Shown here piece by piece: positions 51,027 to 60,439 of a stretch of 64,000 bases of DNA. The position numbers were made by a program, and so were the translations under genes. The stretch is taken from assembly GCF_004345005.1 (NCBI RefSeq), contig NZ_SMMX01000013.1:26903-90902 (forward strand). Reading direction: 5' to 3'. The stretch comes from Extibacter muris (GTDB lineage Bacteria; Bacillota; Clostridia; Lachnospirales; Lachnospiraceae). Below the pieces are notes generated by a model. The model saw only the letters and a program-made list of their open reading frames with translations. It had not been told where the DNA came from and made no database searches. Position 1 is the stretch's first letter, and each line of letters begins with the position of its first letter.

Positions 51027-52340
51027 ATGAAACAGGAATTATTGAAGAAAATCGAAAAAAAAGAATTAACGGTAGGTGTGGTCGGTCTTGGATACGTCGG
51101 CCTTCCTTTAGCTGTTGAAAAAGCTAAAGCTGGTTTTAAAACAATAGGTTTTGATGTCCAGGATGCCAAAGTTGAGATGGTTAATGCAGGGCACAATTAT
51201 ATCGGTGACGTTGTGGATGATGATTTGAAAGAGCTAGTAGAGAGTGGTATGTTTAAGGCAACAACGGACTTCAGTTTTGTGAAGGATGTTGACTTTATTG
51301 CTATCTGCGTTCCAACTCCATTGGACGAGCATCAACAGCCGGATATCAGCTACGTCAAATCTTCTACAGAAGCGATAGCCAAATATTTAAAGAAGGGTAC
51401 TATGGTAGTATTAGAGTCTACTACATACCCGGGTACAACTGAGGAACTCATCAGGCCTATACTAGAAGAGGGCTCTGGATTGAAGTGTGAGGAAGATTTT
51501 TATCTGGGCTTTTCACCTGAAAGAGTAGATCCGGGTAATCTGATCTATAAGACAAAGAATACACCAAAAGTAGTAGGAGCTATCGGAAAAGATGCTACAG
51601 AGGTTATCGCCTCCATGTATCGTTCCGTGTTAGAGGGTGATGTCTGTGAAGTGTCATCTCCTGCAATTGCTGAGATGGAAAAGATATTGGAGAACACATA
51701 CCGTAACATCAACATAGGACTGGTAAATGAATTGACAATGCTGTGCCAGAAAATGGGTATCAGTATGTGGGAAGTTATTGACGCCGCTAAGACGAAACCA
51801 TATGGTTTTCAGGCATTTTACCCGGGACCAGGTCTGGGGGGGCACTGTATTCCGCTTGACCCTTATTATCTCACATGGAAAGCGAGAGAGTATGGTTTCC
51901 ATACTTCCATGATAGAGAGTTCGATGATGATTAACGACAGGATGCCTGAATACTGTGTCGAAAGGGCCAGCAAGATTTTAAACCGGCACTCGAAGGCTAT
52001 GAATGGGGCTAAAGTATTGGTATTAGGAGTAGCATATAAACAGGATATCGACGACTATCGTGAAAGCCCGGCTCTTAGGGTAATCGAAATACTTAAGAGA
52101 GAGAAGGCTGATGTGGAATTCTATGATCCGTGGGTAGCTGAATACAAATATAACGGCACTGTAAAAAAAGGCATTGAAAAGATATCTCCAGAGATAATAA
52201 AAGACTATGATCTGGTTATGATTACGACAGCTCATTCTAATGTGGATTATAAGATGGTACAGGAAAATGCAACCGCTGTATTTGATACAAAGAATGTTAT
52301 GAAAAATGTAGAAAATAAAGAGAATGTAGAAATACTATAG
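51027..52340 (+). CDS. wbpA: UDP-N-acetylglucosamine 6-dehydrogenase (WbpA/WecC-like)
   Basis: This 437-residue NAD-dependent dehydrogenase makes a UDP-hexosaminuronic acid by two-step oxidation of C6. Motifs: VGLGYVGLPLAVEKAKAG (residues about 16-33), CVPTPLDEHQQPD, ESTTYPGTTE, and the catalytic Cys near residue 274 in GLGGHCIPLDPYYL. The C-terminal domain has VLGVAYKQDIDDYRESPALR. Specificity among UDP-Glc, UDP-GlcNAc and UDP-ManNAc dehydrogenases cannot be fully fixed. The neighbours (oxidase, aminotransferase, acetyltransferase) point to UDP-GlcNAc. Confidence 0.9.
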   Translation: MKQELLKKIEKKELTVGVVGLGYVGLPLAVEKAKAGFKTIGFDVQDAKVEMVNAGHNYIGDVVDDDLKELVESGMFKATTDFSFVKDVDFIAICVPTPLDEHQQPDISYVKSSTEAIAKYLKKGTMVVLESTTYPGTTEELIRPILEEGSGLKCEEDFYLGFSPERVDPGNLIYKTKNTPKVVGAIGKDATEVIASMYRSVLEGDVCEVSSPAIAEMEKILENTYRNINIGLVNELTMLCQKMGISMWEVIDAAKTKPYGFQAFYPGPGLGGHCIPLDPYYLTWKAREYGFHTSMIESSMMINDRMPEYCVERASKILNRHSKAMNGAKVLVLGVAYKQDIDDYRESPALRVIEILKREKADVEFYDPWVAEYKYNGTVKKGIEKISPEIIKDYDLVMITTAHSNVDYKMVQENATAVFDTKNVMKNVENKENVEIL

Positions 52341-52353
52341 GAGGACGTATAAA

Positions 52354-53427
52354 ATGAAATATGCACTGATTGGCTGTGGCCGTATAGCTACGAACCATGT
52401 GAAAGCGGTTGTAAATAATAACCTTGAGTTTGTCGCGGTATGTGATGTTATCCCCGAGCATATGGAGGAGCTGTTAGCGAAGCATGATTTACAGGGGGAT
52501 GTGGGGATTAAGAGATATGCTGATTATAAAAAACTTATTGAAGAAAATGAGATTGAATTAGCCGGAATTGCGACTGAAAGTGGGAATCACGCAGAAATTG
52601 CCCTTTATTGTATCGAGCATGGAATCAATGTCATTATTGAAAAACCGATGGCTATGAGTTTGGATGATGCGGAAGCGATAATTAAATTGTCGGACGAAAA
52701 AGGTGTAAAAGTATCTGCCTGCCATCAGAATCGTTTTAACGTAGCTGTTCAGGAATTGAGAAGAGCAGTAGAAGCAGGCCGGTTTGGCCGTATGTCACAT
52801 GGGGCGATACACGTCAGATGGAATCGTAATAAAGGGTATTACACCCAGGCACCTTGGCGCGGGACATGGGCACAGGACGGCGGCGCATTGATGAATCAGT
52901 GTATACACGGTATAGATTTGCTGCGGTGGATGATGGGAGATGATATAGATGAAGTTTACGGTGTGACACGACAGCAGTTCCACGATTATTTAGAGGCGGA
53001 AGATATTGGTATGGCTGTAGTCAAGTTTAAGAACGGAGCAGTCGCTACTATCGAGGGAACTACGAATGTGTATCCGCAGAATCTGGAGGAAACGTTATAC
53101 GTATTCGGGGAGAATGGTACAGTTAAGCTGGGAGGAAAATCAACCAACAACATCGATGTGTGGGATTTTGCCGATGAGACCGATGAGGATAAAAAGAACA
53201 AAGGCCTTGAAGAGGAGACAAGCAATGTATATGGTAACGGACATACAAGCCTGTATGCAGATGTGATTGATGCAATTCAAAATGACAGAGAACCATATGT
53301 TAATGCACGTGCAGGCAAGAATGCACTAGAACTCGTTCTGGCAATCTATAAGAGTCAGAAGGAAGGTAAGCCGGTGAAGTTTCCGGTGGAACATTTTGCC
53401 AGCGTCGATATGACAGGAGAGTTTTAA
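52354..53427 (+). CDS. wbpB: Gfo/Idh/MocA oxidoreductase (WbpB-like, 3-ketone formation)
   Basis: It has 357 residues. The NAD-binding start is ALIGCGRIATNHVKAVV; the conserved EKPMAMSLDDAE motif (near residue 95) and C-terminal sugar-binding domain follow. WbpB oxidises C3 of UDP-GlcNAc uronic acid, giving the ketone on which the aminotransferase acts. It lies 13 bp after the dehydrogenase and overlaps the acetyltransferase by one base. Confidence 0.88.
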   Translation: MKYALIGCGRIATNHVKAVVNNNLEFVAVCDVIPEHMEELLAKHDLQGDVGIKRYADYKKLIEENEIELAGIATESGNHAEIALYCIEHGINVIIEKPMAMSLDDAEAIIKLSDEKGVKVSACHQNRFNVAVQELRRAVEAGRFGRMSHGAIHVRWNRNKGYYTQAPWRGTWAQDGGALMNQCIHGIDLLRWMMGDDIDEVYGVTRQQFHDYLEAEDIGMAVVKFKNGAVATIEGTTNVYPQNLEETLYVFGENGTVKLGGKSTNNIDVWDFADETDEDKKNKGLEEETSNVYGNGHTSLYADVIDAIQNDREPYVNARAGKNALELVLAIYKSQKEGKPVKFPVEHFASVDMTGEF

Positions 53428-53966
53428 TGAGTGCTTATTATGTTCACGAAAGCAGTTATATAGATGAGGATGTTATAATAGGAGAAGGCACGAAAGTGTG
53501 GCATTTTTCTCATATCCAGAGTGGGGCCGTTATAGGAAAGAACTGTTCCTTTGGACAGAATGTCAATATTTCTAATAATGTCAGAATTGGCAATGGTGTT
53601 AAAGTACAGAATAATGTTTCAATTTATGAAGGCGTTGAATTAGAGGACTACGTTTTTTGTGGTCCTTCTATGGTTTTTACCAATGATACTACTCCAAGGG
53701 CAAAATATCCAAAAGGAAATGCCGGTTACAAGAAGACCATCTTAAGAGAAGGAGCCACAGTTGGTGCCAATGCGACGATTGTCTGTGGGCATACAATTGG
53801 AAAATGGGCAATGATTGCGGCGGGAGCAGTTGTTACGAAGGATATCCCGGACTATGCCCTTGTGGCCGGAGTTCCGGCCAGACAGATTGGCTGGGTCTGC
53901 GAATGCGGAGAGGTGCTGTCGGATAATCTTATCTGTCCGGTCTGCGGTAAAAAATTGGAGAGATAG
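53427..53966 (+). CDS. wbpD: Left-handed beta-helix N-acetyltransferase (WbpD-like) with a C-terminal zinc ribbon
   Basis: It has 179 residues. Hexapeptide repeats cover about residues 12-145 (SGAVIGKNCSFGQNVNIS, VKVQNNVSIYEGVELED, AMIAAGAVVTKDIPDYALVA), as in the WbpD/QdtC trimeric acetyltransferases. It would acetylate the 3-amino group using acetyl-CoA. The C-terminal about 25 residues (CECGEVLSDNLICPVCGKK) carry four Cys of a zinc ribbon, as often seen in bacterial WbpD homologues. Start ATG overlaps the upstream stop (TAATG). Confidence 0.9.
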   Translation: MSAYYVHESSYIDEDVIIGEGTKVWHFSHIQSGAVIGKNCSFGQNVNISNNVRIGNGVKVQNNVSIYEGVELEDYVFCGPSMVFTNDTTPRAKYPKGNAGYKKTILREGATVGANATIVCGHTIGKWAMIAAGAVVTKDIPDYALVAGVPARQIGWVCECGEVLSDNLICPVCGKKLER

Positions 53967-53979
53967 AGGCAGTATATTT

Positions 53980-55329
53980 ATGATAAAATTATATATTGAG
54001 AAGATAAAGAATTCCGATATATTAAAGAATATAGCCGTGCTTGCATCGGGAGTTGTTATTGGTTATGCAATTAATATGCTTCTTCTGCCTGTTATCAGCA
54101 GAATATTTACCCCATCTGAATTGGGTGAATATGATTTGATTTTAAGCAATGGAAATATCATATCCAGTTTTGTGACCATGGCTTTGCTGGTAGCAATAAT
54201 GATACCGAAAGAGGATGATGAGGCGGTAAAAATCTGCAAGCTGATCAGGACAGCTAATTGTTTATTCCTTTTAGTGATTTTTGTCGGCATTCTGATTGTC
54301 TCACCCAATATTCATATATTTAATGTTAAGGGAAATTATTACTTATCGGTCGTATTTTTAATTTTATATGTTTTGCTCTTTAATGAACAGAATGTTTATT
54401 ATGCATTTGTTAACCGTAAGAAGATGTATAAGATATTGTTCTGGAATCCTATCCTTTCTGCAATAGCGAACTCAGGGTTTTCAATTGCATTGGGAGCAGC
54501 AGGGCTGGGTACAACAGGCTATATTATTGGAACATTATTGTCATATATTGTATGTATAATCCATATGCGCAGAAAAGTTAATCCATATGAGGGGCATGCT
54601 GGTTTGAAGAATTTAAAAGACACTCTTATCAGATATAAAGCCTATCCTCTCGTACAGATGCCTGCCAATATGGTGTCCATAGTTTCAGCTCAATTACCGA
54701 TTCAGTTTCTGGGACGTATATTTGGAAGTGCTGCGTTAGGTGGTTACACAATGGCATGTAAGATTCTCAGCGTACCCGTAACCTTACTTGCTGCACCTGT
54801 AAATCGGGTATATTACAGAGAAGCTGCCGAGAGGTACAGCAGAGGCGAAGACATCGGTGGCCTGTGTTTTGACATGGTGGAGAAGAATATAAAACTTGCA
54901 GTAATTCCTATAGGAATCCTTGTAATAGCAGGTAAGCAGATAGTTGAGTTTGTATTAGGCCCTGCATGGGCTGTATCAGGAATATATATCACAGCCCTGG
55001 GTTTTCTGTATTTGCTGAAGTATTGTTCTGCGTGTATATCCGGAACTTTTGTAATTGTGGAAAAACAGAAGCTGGCGTTGATTTGTTCAATATATTCATT
55101 ATTGCAGTACATTGCATGTTTTGTAATAGCAAGAGTATTAAGCCTGACGGTAGTACAGACGGTGATTTTTTATGCATTTTGTGATGGTATCTGCAATTTT
55201 GTGAATATTTTCTTGTGTATAAAGACTACGCAGTTTAGTATGAAGAGATTCGCCGGTTTTGTGGCAAAATATATTGTCGGCAGTTCAGTGGTCATATATG
55301 GCATTTATTTTTTGGTGTCACAGCTATAG
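53980..55329 (+). CDS. Wzx-like flippase/polysaccharide transporter
   Basis: The ATG at 53980 is 10 bp after GAGG; 449 residues. A frame extends upstream but overlaps the acetyltransferase. About twelve to fourteen hydrophobic segments are present (VLASGVVIGYAINMLLLPVI at the start). The PST/MATE-like pattern LGEYDLILSNGNIISSFVTM is typical. It moves the lipid-linked repeat unit across the membrane. It is the only flippase-like gene in the window. Confidence 0.85.
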   Translation: MIKLYIEKIKNSDILKNIAVLASGVVIGYAINMLLLPVISRIFTPSELGEYDLILSNGNIISSFVTMALLVAIMIPKEDDEAVKICKLIRTANCLFLLVIFVGILIVSPNIHIFNVKGNYYLSVVFLILYVLLFNEQNVYYAFVNRKKMYKILFWNPILSAIANSGFSIALGAAGLGTTGYIIGTLLSYIVCIIHMRRKVNPYEGHAGLKNLKDTLIRYKAYPLVQMPANMVSIVSAQLPIQFLGRIFGSAALGGYTMACKILSVPVTLLAAPVNRVYYREAAERYSRGEDIGGLCFDMVEKNIKLAVIPIGILVIAGKQIVEFVLGPAWAVSGIYITALGFLYLLKYCSACISGTFVIVEKQKLALICSIYSLLQYIACFVIARVLSLTVVQTVIFYAFCDGICNFVNIFLCIKTTQFSMKRFAGFVAKYIVGSSVVIYGIYFLVSQL

Positions 55330-55350
55330 TATCGAAAGTGGGATATCGTT

Positions 55351-55899
55351 ATGAGCATAATGAATAAAATATACAAATATCTGCCTCATATAAAAAGAGG
55401 TATATTATTTTATCTCGACCAGGGGACGAAAGTAGAAGTTGATTCTGATTTAAAACCACATCTCAGGATAGAGATGGTTACGAATCATATGTGTAAAGAT
55501 GTTTGTGCTGTGAGAAATAAGAATGTTCAGTATGCGTTTGAAAAAATGGTTAGCAAAGGACAAGTATGTGTATTTGCCTATGTGGATGGCAGGATAGCGG
55601 GACATGCGGCCTGTGTGCTCCCGGATGATATGGAAGGGGCATTCCGGGTGAGAAACAGTGCATATATACATTATTGCTATGTTGATTCGAAATACAGAGG
55701 ACATAATATATACCCCTTGATGTTACAGCAAATAATTAGAATATGCAATTCAGAACAGAGCATCCAAAGATTTACTATGATGACTTCGAGGGAAAATATT
55801 CCTTCACAGCATGGATTAAAGAAAGTGGGATTCGCTTTTTTGAAAAATTATTGGTATATAGAGTGGTGGAGATTTATATGGAAAAAAGTAACGGTCTAA
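55351..55899 (+). CDS. GNAT-family acetyltransferase-like protein
   Basis: It has 182 residues. The GNAT core is visible: CVFAYVDGRIAGHAACVL, IHYCYVDSKYRGHNIYPLML (acetyl-CoA pyrophosphate-binding loop region) and HGLKKVGFAFLKNYW at the end. Substrate unknown; probably a sugar amine or a lipid-linked repeat. Its 3' end overlaps the next gene by 22 bp. Confidence 0.72.
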   Translation: MSIMNKIYKYLPHIKRGILFYLDQGTKVEVDSDLKPHLRIEMVTNHMCKDVCAVRNKNVQYAFEKMVSKGQVCVFAYVDGRIAGHAACVLPDDMEGAFRVRNSAYIHYCYVDSKYRGHNIYPLMLQQIIRICNSEQSIQRFTMMTSRENIPSQHGLKKVGFAFLKNYWYIEWWRFIWKKVTV

Positions 55900-56873
55900 A
55901 TATAAGCGACAAAGATAAATATATCAAGTTCTGTTCGGAGGAAGAGGTCTGTGTTTTTTTGAACCCTTTTTGGATGGATGCTGTGTGTGGAGAAGAAAAC
56001 TGGGATGTAATAGTTGTAGAAAAAGATAACCGGGTAGCCGGCTGCCTGGTATATGCTTTTATACAATATGGCAATAAGATCAGAGTCATACAGCCTAAGT
56101 TTACACAGTCCAACGGGGTCTGGATATCATACCCTCAGAACCAGAAATACGAAAAAAAACTATCCTATGAAAAGGAAATAATGAAGCTGCTTATCGAGCG
56201 TCTGGAAAGCAAAGAACTCATATCTTATCAGCAGTATTTTAATGTTAATATCACAAACTGGCTGCCTTTTTACTGGAAAGGATACAGGCAAACAACTTGT
56301 TATTCTTACCGTATCATGGATATCTCTGATGTGGATACTGTTTTTGAAAGTTTCGCATCGTCAAAAAAACGAAATATACGTCATGCCTTAAAACTTGGTG
56401 TAAAAGTCGGATATGATATGCCGGCGAAAGATTTTTATAAATTACATGAGGATAGCCTTCTGAAATCAGATAAAAAAATATCTTATACATTTAGTTTATT
56501 TGAAAGAATTTACAACGCTGCATATGCAAATGACTCTGGTCGGATAATTTATGCTGTTGATAGCGATGATGTTATCAAGGCCGCAATGTTTTGTATATGG
56601 GATACCGACTGTGCATTTGATTTGATTTTTACTATACAACCCGAATTTAGAAATAGCGGAGCGCTGACGCTGCTGATATATGAGATGATAAAAAAGTTGT
56701 CAGGGCATGTTAAAAGTTTTGACATGGAGGGAAGTATGATTGAAAGTGTGGAGGACTCGTACAGCAAGCTGGGAACAAAACAGCTGCCATATTTTAATAT
56801 TCAGAAAGAATTTGTTTCTCCGGTGAAGTTACTATTTTACAAAGTATTAAACAGGTTAAACAAGTGTGAATGA
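55878..56873 (+). CDS. FemAB/BioF2-like acyltransferase-fold protein
   Basis: The ATG at 55878 follows GTGGTGGAG; 331 residues. Two GNAT-like halves: WDVIVVEKDNRVAGCLVYA (N-terminal) and IYAVDSDDVIKAAMFCIWDT with a long RNIRHALKLGVKVGYD helix. This is the architecture of FemAB-type aminoacyl/acyl transferases that act on polysaccharide or lipid II substrates. Substrate unknown. It overlaps both neighbours. Confidence 0.65.
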   Translation: MEKSNGLNISDKDKYIKFCSEEEVCVFLNPFWMDAVCGEENWDVIVVEKDNRVAGCLVYAFIQYGNKIRVIQPKFTQSNGVWISYPQNQKYEKKLSYEKEIMKLLIERLESKELISYQQYFNVNITNWLPFYWKGYRQTTCYSYRIMDISDVDTVFESFASSKKRNIRHALKLGVKVGYDMPAKDFYKLHEDSLLKSDKKISYTFSLFERIYNAAYANDSGRIIYAVDSDDVIKAAMFCIWDTDCAFDLIFTIQPEFRNSGALTLLIYEMIKKLSGHVKSFDMEGSMIESVEDSYSKLGTKQLPYFNIQKEFVSPVKLLFYKVLNRLNKCE

Positions 56874-58173
56874 AATGAAAACAAATATTATTGATTATAT
56901 TATTAAATTTCTTCTTGGCCCGCAAAATGAAGAGTTGTCTCAGTATATTTCTTACGGTGAGGACAAGGGTAGAGTAGTGATTAAGAAGTCTGTTTTTTTT
57001 ATGCCGGATAATTATATGTCTGAAAACAGCTTACCGGTATTTCCTTTAAAGGAAATAAAGGGTTTACCTATCTTATTTGGTGATGATACTATAGAGAAAA
57101 AAGATAATAAGATTATACTGGGCGCAGATATCATCGCCTCGGCTTTTTTTATGATTACGAGATATGAGGAATATGTCCGGACAGATAACAGAGACGGACA
57201 TGGCCGGTATCTGGGTAAGGGTTCGATTTTATATAAAGCCGGCTGTCTGGAACGTCCTTTGGTTGATGAATATGGAAATCTATTGAGAACATGTCTTGCT
57301 GAACTGGGTATTCCCGTTAGAACGGTTAAGAAAGGATTTGAACGTATATATCTCACCCATGACGTCGATCAGATATGGCAATGGAAAAATTTATTAAGTG
57401 CGATGAAGACTATGGCAAAACGGGTTGTATTAAATAAAAGCAATAAAACAGAAAGTATCAAGGCGCGGTTGAATTATAAAAAATATGACCCTATATATAC
57501 ATTTCCATGGCTTTTAAAGATGGATAATATGGTACAGGCCCTGACAGAAAAATGCAAATGTATTTATTTCATAATGGGGTGCGGACATTCGCAGAGAGAC
57601 TTTGGATACATTGACAAAGAAAAAGATGTAAAAGATTTTGTGAATTATGTAGAAAATAACGGTGCCACTGTCGGCATTCATATCAGTTATGAGGCAGGTA
57701 AAGCACCGGAGAATATAAAAAAGGAGAAGGAGAGGATTGAAGGAATCTGCAATCATGAGATAACCTTAAACAGATATCACTATCTGGCCAGCAGACATCC
57801 TCTCGAATTAAAACATTTAGTACGTTTTGGTATAACGGATGATTTTACAATGGGCTACGCAGATGTTGCCGGATTCAGGTTAGGAACCTGCAGGGCCGTG
57901 AAATGGATTGATCTTAATGAAGAAGAAATAACACCTTTAACCTTACACCCTATGACAGTGATGGAGGTTACGTTAGATGGCAGTGAATATATGGGATTAA
58001 CGGAAGAGGAAGCTTATAAAAAGGTGTGCAGGCTGCTGGACCACGTATTTGAATATAATGGCGAGGCCGTTTTACTTTGGCATAATTCTACAGTATCGGC
58101 AGCCAGTGATGGATATCAAAGAAGGCTTTATGAAAAAACATTGCTTTATCTTAAAAGCAGGATTAAAAATTAG
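56866..58173 (+). CDS. Polysaccharide deacetylase-like protein
   Basis: The GTG at 56866 or ATG at 56875 starts it; 435 residues. An N-terminal domain of about 160 residues is followed by a NodB-like deacetylase barrel, seen as RIYLTHDVDQIWQWKNLL (His-Asp-Asp motif 1, about residues 164-181), ATVGIHISYEAGKAPENI (His motif region) and AVLLWHNSTVSAASDGY at the end. It may remove acetyl groups from the polymer or its precursor. Soluble, no signal peptide, unlike secreted deacetylases. Confidence 0.78.
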   Translation: MNEMKTNIIDYIIKFLLGPQNEELSQYISYGEDKGRVVIKKSVFFMPDNYMSENSLPVFPLKEIKGLPILFGDDTIEKKDNKIILGADIIASAFFMITRYEEYVRTDNRDGHGRYLGKGSILYKAGCLERPLVDEYGNLLRTCLAELGIPVRTVKKGFERIYLTHDVDQIWQWKNLLSAMKTMAKRVVLNKSNKTESIKARLNYKKYDPIYTFPWLLKMDNMVQALTEKCKCIYFIMGCGHSQRDFGYIDKEKDVKDFVNYVENNGATVGIHISYEAGKAPENIKKEKERIEGICNHEITLNRYHYLASRHPLELKHLVRFGITDDFTMGYADVAGFRLGTCRAVKWIDLNEEEITPLTLHPMTVMEVTLDGSEYMGLTEEEAYKKVCRLLDHVFEYNGEAVLLWHNSTVSAASDGYQRRLYEKTLLYLKSRIKN

Positions 58174-58182
58174 GAGGTTTTT

Positions 58183-59310
58183 ATGGAATTCAGAGATTTA
58201 AAAAGCCAGTATAAACGTTTAGAGGGCGAAATTAACGAAGCAGTTGGAAGAGTAATGGCAGACTGTAATTTTATTAATGGAAAACAGGTGCAGGAACTGG
58301 AAGGAAAACTGGCAGACTATGTAGGAGTAAAGCATTGTATAACATGCGGGAATGGTACGGACGCTCTTACAATGATGATGATGGCATGGGATATCAAACC
58401 ACATGATGCAGTGTTTGTTCCTGATTTTACTTTTTTTGCCTCTGGTGAGGTGGTATCTTTTGAGGGGGCGACACCGGTATTTTATGACGTTCATAAAGAT
58501 ACATTTAATGCAGATGCAGAATCTCTTGAAAGAGCTATACAGGCAGTATTGAAAGAGGGCAGGCTTACTCCGAGAGCGGTCATCGGAGTTGACCTGTTCG
58601 GGCAGCCTGCGGATTATAAAGCTCTGAAAGCTGTGACTGATAAATACGACCTTCTGCTGCTTGAAGATGCGGCACAGGGGTTTGGCGGAAGCATAGCCGG
58701 TCAGAAGGCTGGCAGCTTTGGTGATGCCGCAACGACCTCATTCTTTCCTGCTAAGCCGCTCGGTTGTTATGGTGATGGTGGCGCTGTCTTCACAAATGAT
58801 GATGAAGTGGCAGAATATCTCAGGTCTGTCAGAGTGCACGGGAAAGGCACTAAGGGCAAATATGACAATGTCAGAATCGGATGGAACTCCAGATTGGACA
58901 CGTTGCAGGCAGCAATATTACAGGTAAAGTTAAAAGCATTTATTGAGTATGAACTGGAAGCTGTAAACCAGGTAGCGGAGTGCTATACGGAGCTGCTCAA
59001 AGATGTTGTGCCAACGCCGGCTGTTCCGGAGGGCTATTATTCCAGCTGGGCACAGTATACGATACGTCTCAGTGATGAAGCAGAAAGGGCAAAGGTGCAG
59101 GATGCGCTTAAGAGTGCAGGAATTCCTACAATGATTTATTATCCGAAGGCGATGAGTACCCAGCTGGCATTCGCTGAAGACAAACAGTACATAGAAAACC
59201 TTAATACACGGGAATTATGTACAACAGTTTTGTCCCTGCCGATGCATCCATATTTAGATGAGGCGGATATACGCATCATCGCGGATGCAGTAAAAAGAGC
59301 GCTGGCTTAA
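58183..59310 (+). CDS. wbpE: DegT/DnrJ/EryC1/StrS PLP aminotransferase (WbpE-like)
   Basis: It has 375 residues. PLP-binding Lys191 lies in SFFPAKPLGCYGDGGAV. HCITCGNGTDALTMMMMAWD, LLLLEDAAQGFGGSIAGQK and VRIGWNSRLDTLQAAILQVK are typical. It aminates the 3-keto group made by WbpB, using glutamate. WbpA, WbpB, WbpD and this enzyme make the diacetamido uronic acid. It is separated from those genes by four others. Confidence 0.92.
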   Translation: MEFRDLKSQYKRLEGEINEAVGRVMADCNFINGKQVQELEGKLADYVGVKHCITCGNGTDALTMMMMAWDIKPHDAVFVPDFTFFASGEVVSFEGATPVFYDVHKDTFNADAESLERAIQAVLKEGRLTPRAVIGVDLFGQPADYKALKAVTDKYDLLLLEDAAQGFGGSIAGQKAGSFGDAATTSFFPAKPLGCYGDGGAVFTNDDEVAEYLRSVRVHGKGTKGKYDNVRIGWNSRLDTLQAAILQVKLKAFIEYELEAVNQVAECYTELLKDVVPTPAVPEGYYSSWAQYTIRLSDEAERAKVQDALKSAGIPTMIYYPKAMSTQLAFAEDKQYIENLNTRELCTTVLSLPMHPYLDEADIRIIADAVKRALA

Positions 59311-59335
59311 AATATACCATCAAATGGAGGATAAA

Positions 59336-60421
59336 ATGGAAACTCAGCACAATAATGAAATTATAATAACGTGGGAGAAGTTCCGTGACAATATCAGGCG
59401 CTTCTGGTGGATTATCCTGGCTGCTGTCCTGATGGGAGGGGGCATAGCTTTTGCTACAGGTACATCTGATAAAACGGCGCATGATGACAGCTATAAGGCG
59501 GAAAGCGTCTTTTATCTGCAGTCAGCAAACAGCGGTACGCAAAATAATAAGGAAGCATTGAATAATTACGTTGATGCATACAGAGAAAACAGCCTTGAAG
59601 CTTCGGGAGAGGCCAGATTAAAGACTTTAGTCAATCTTATGGGGACCGAAGGGACTAAACAGGAAATCGATCAAGCGATGGCAGAGAGGGGCTATGACGA
59701 TTATAAATTTGATGCAGGGCAAGTGGAGCTGACATCAGAAGAAAGACTGTTGAATGTTACGGTAAAGGGGAAATCGGAAGAAGAAACTCTAGCGGTTGCT
59801 GAAATATACTCAACAATGATACAGACGAAAATCACAGAAATGTCAGATGATTTAGAAGTGGTCATGTTACAGGAGCCTTCGGAAAATGTCAGAGTGGAGC
59901 ATGCATCCGTACCAGGTCAATCGACAACCGTTATGAAATATGCCTTTATACTTGCCTTGTCTCTTATCGTAGCGCTTATCGCGCTCTTTATATGTTCTCT
60001 GTGGGACAAGCGGTTCAGAAATAAGAACGAAGTACCGGCGCTCACGGAGGTTCCTCTATTAGGTCAGATTAAAAGTGAAAAGGGCAGCGATGACAGTTTG
60101 GGTATGATAACGTTCTTGCTCAGTCAATATGTGGAAAAGCAGGGGTTCCATAGATGCGCCGTCGTTGGGCTGGGATCGAAAAAGATTACGGCAGAATTGC
60201 TGGAGCGGCTGACAGGCGGGGCAAATAAAAATCTGTCAGATGAAAAGATAGCAGTTATACACGATTCGGGTAATATGTATGCGGAGTTGGAAAGAAGTGG
60301 AATTGACGAGATAGTGTTGGCAATTGGCAAGAATGATGCTAAAATTGCAGAAGTGGAAGATACGGTAAATATTTTAAAAATAATGGATAAGAAAATAGTA
60401 GGTATCGTTTATGGACATTAA
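59336..60421 (+). CDS. Wzz-like chain-length protein with a fused degenerate BY-kinase-like domain
   Basis: The ATG at 59336 is 5 bp after GGAGG; 361 residues. Topology is a short inner N-terminus, helix 1 (WWIILAAVLMGGGIAFATG), an outer domain of about 160 residues and helix 2 (FILALSLIVALIALFICSLW). The C-terminal about 130 residues inside the cell read like the tail of CapB/CpsD kinases (GIDEIVLAIGKNDAKIAEVE, IMDKKIVGIVYG) but have no Walker A motif; GLGSKKITAELLE occupies its place. A chain-length regulator with an inactive kinase domain is my reading. Confidence 0.68.
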   Translation: METQHNNEIIITWEKFRDNIRRFWWIILAAVLMGGGIAFATGTSDKTAHDDSYKAESVFYLQSANSGTQNNKEALNNYVDAYRENSLEASGEARLKTLVNLMGTEGTKQEIDQAMAERGYDDYKFDAGQVELTSEERLLNVTVKGKSEEETLAVAEIYSTMIQTKITEMSDDLEVVMLQEPSENVRVEHASVPGQSTTVMKYAFILALSLIVALIALFICSLWDKRFRNKNEVPALTEVPLLGQIKSEKGSDDSLGMITFLLSQYVEKQGFHRCAVVGLGSKKITAELLERLTGGANKNLSDEKIAVIHDSGNMYAELERSGIDEIVLAIGKNDAKIAEVEDTVNILKIMDKKIVGIVYGH

Positions 60422-60439
60422 TGGAGTTATGGTTTTATT

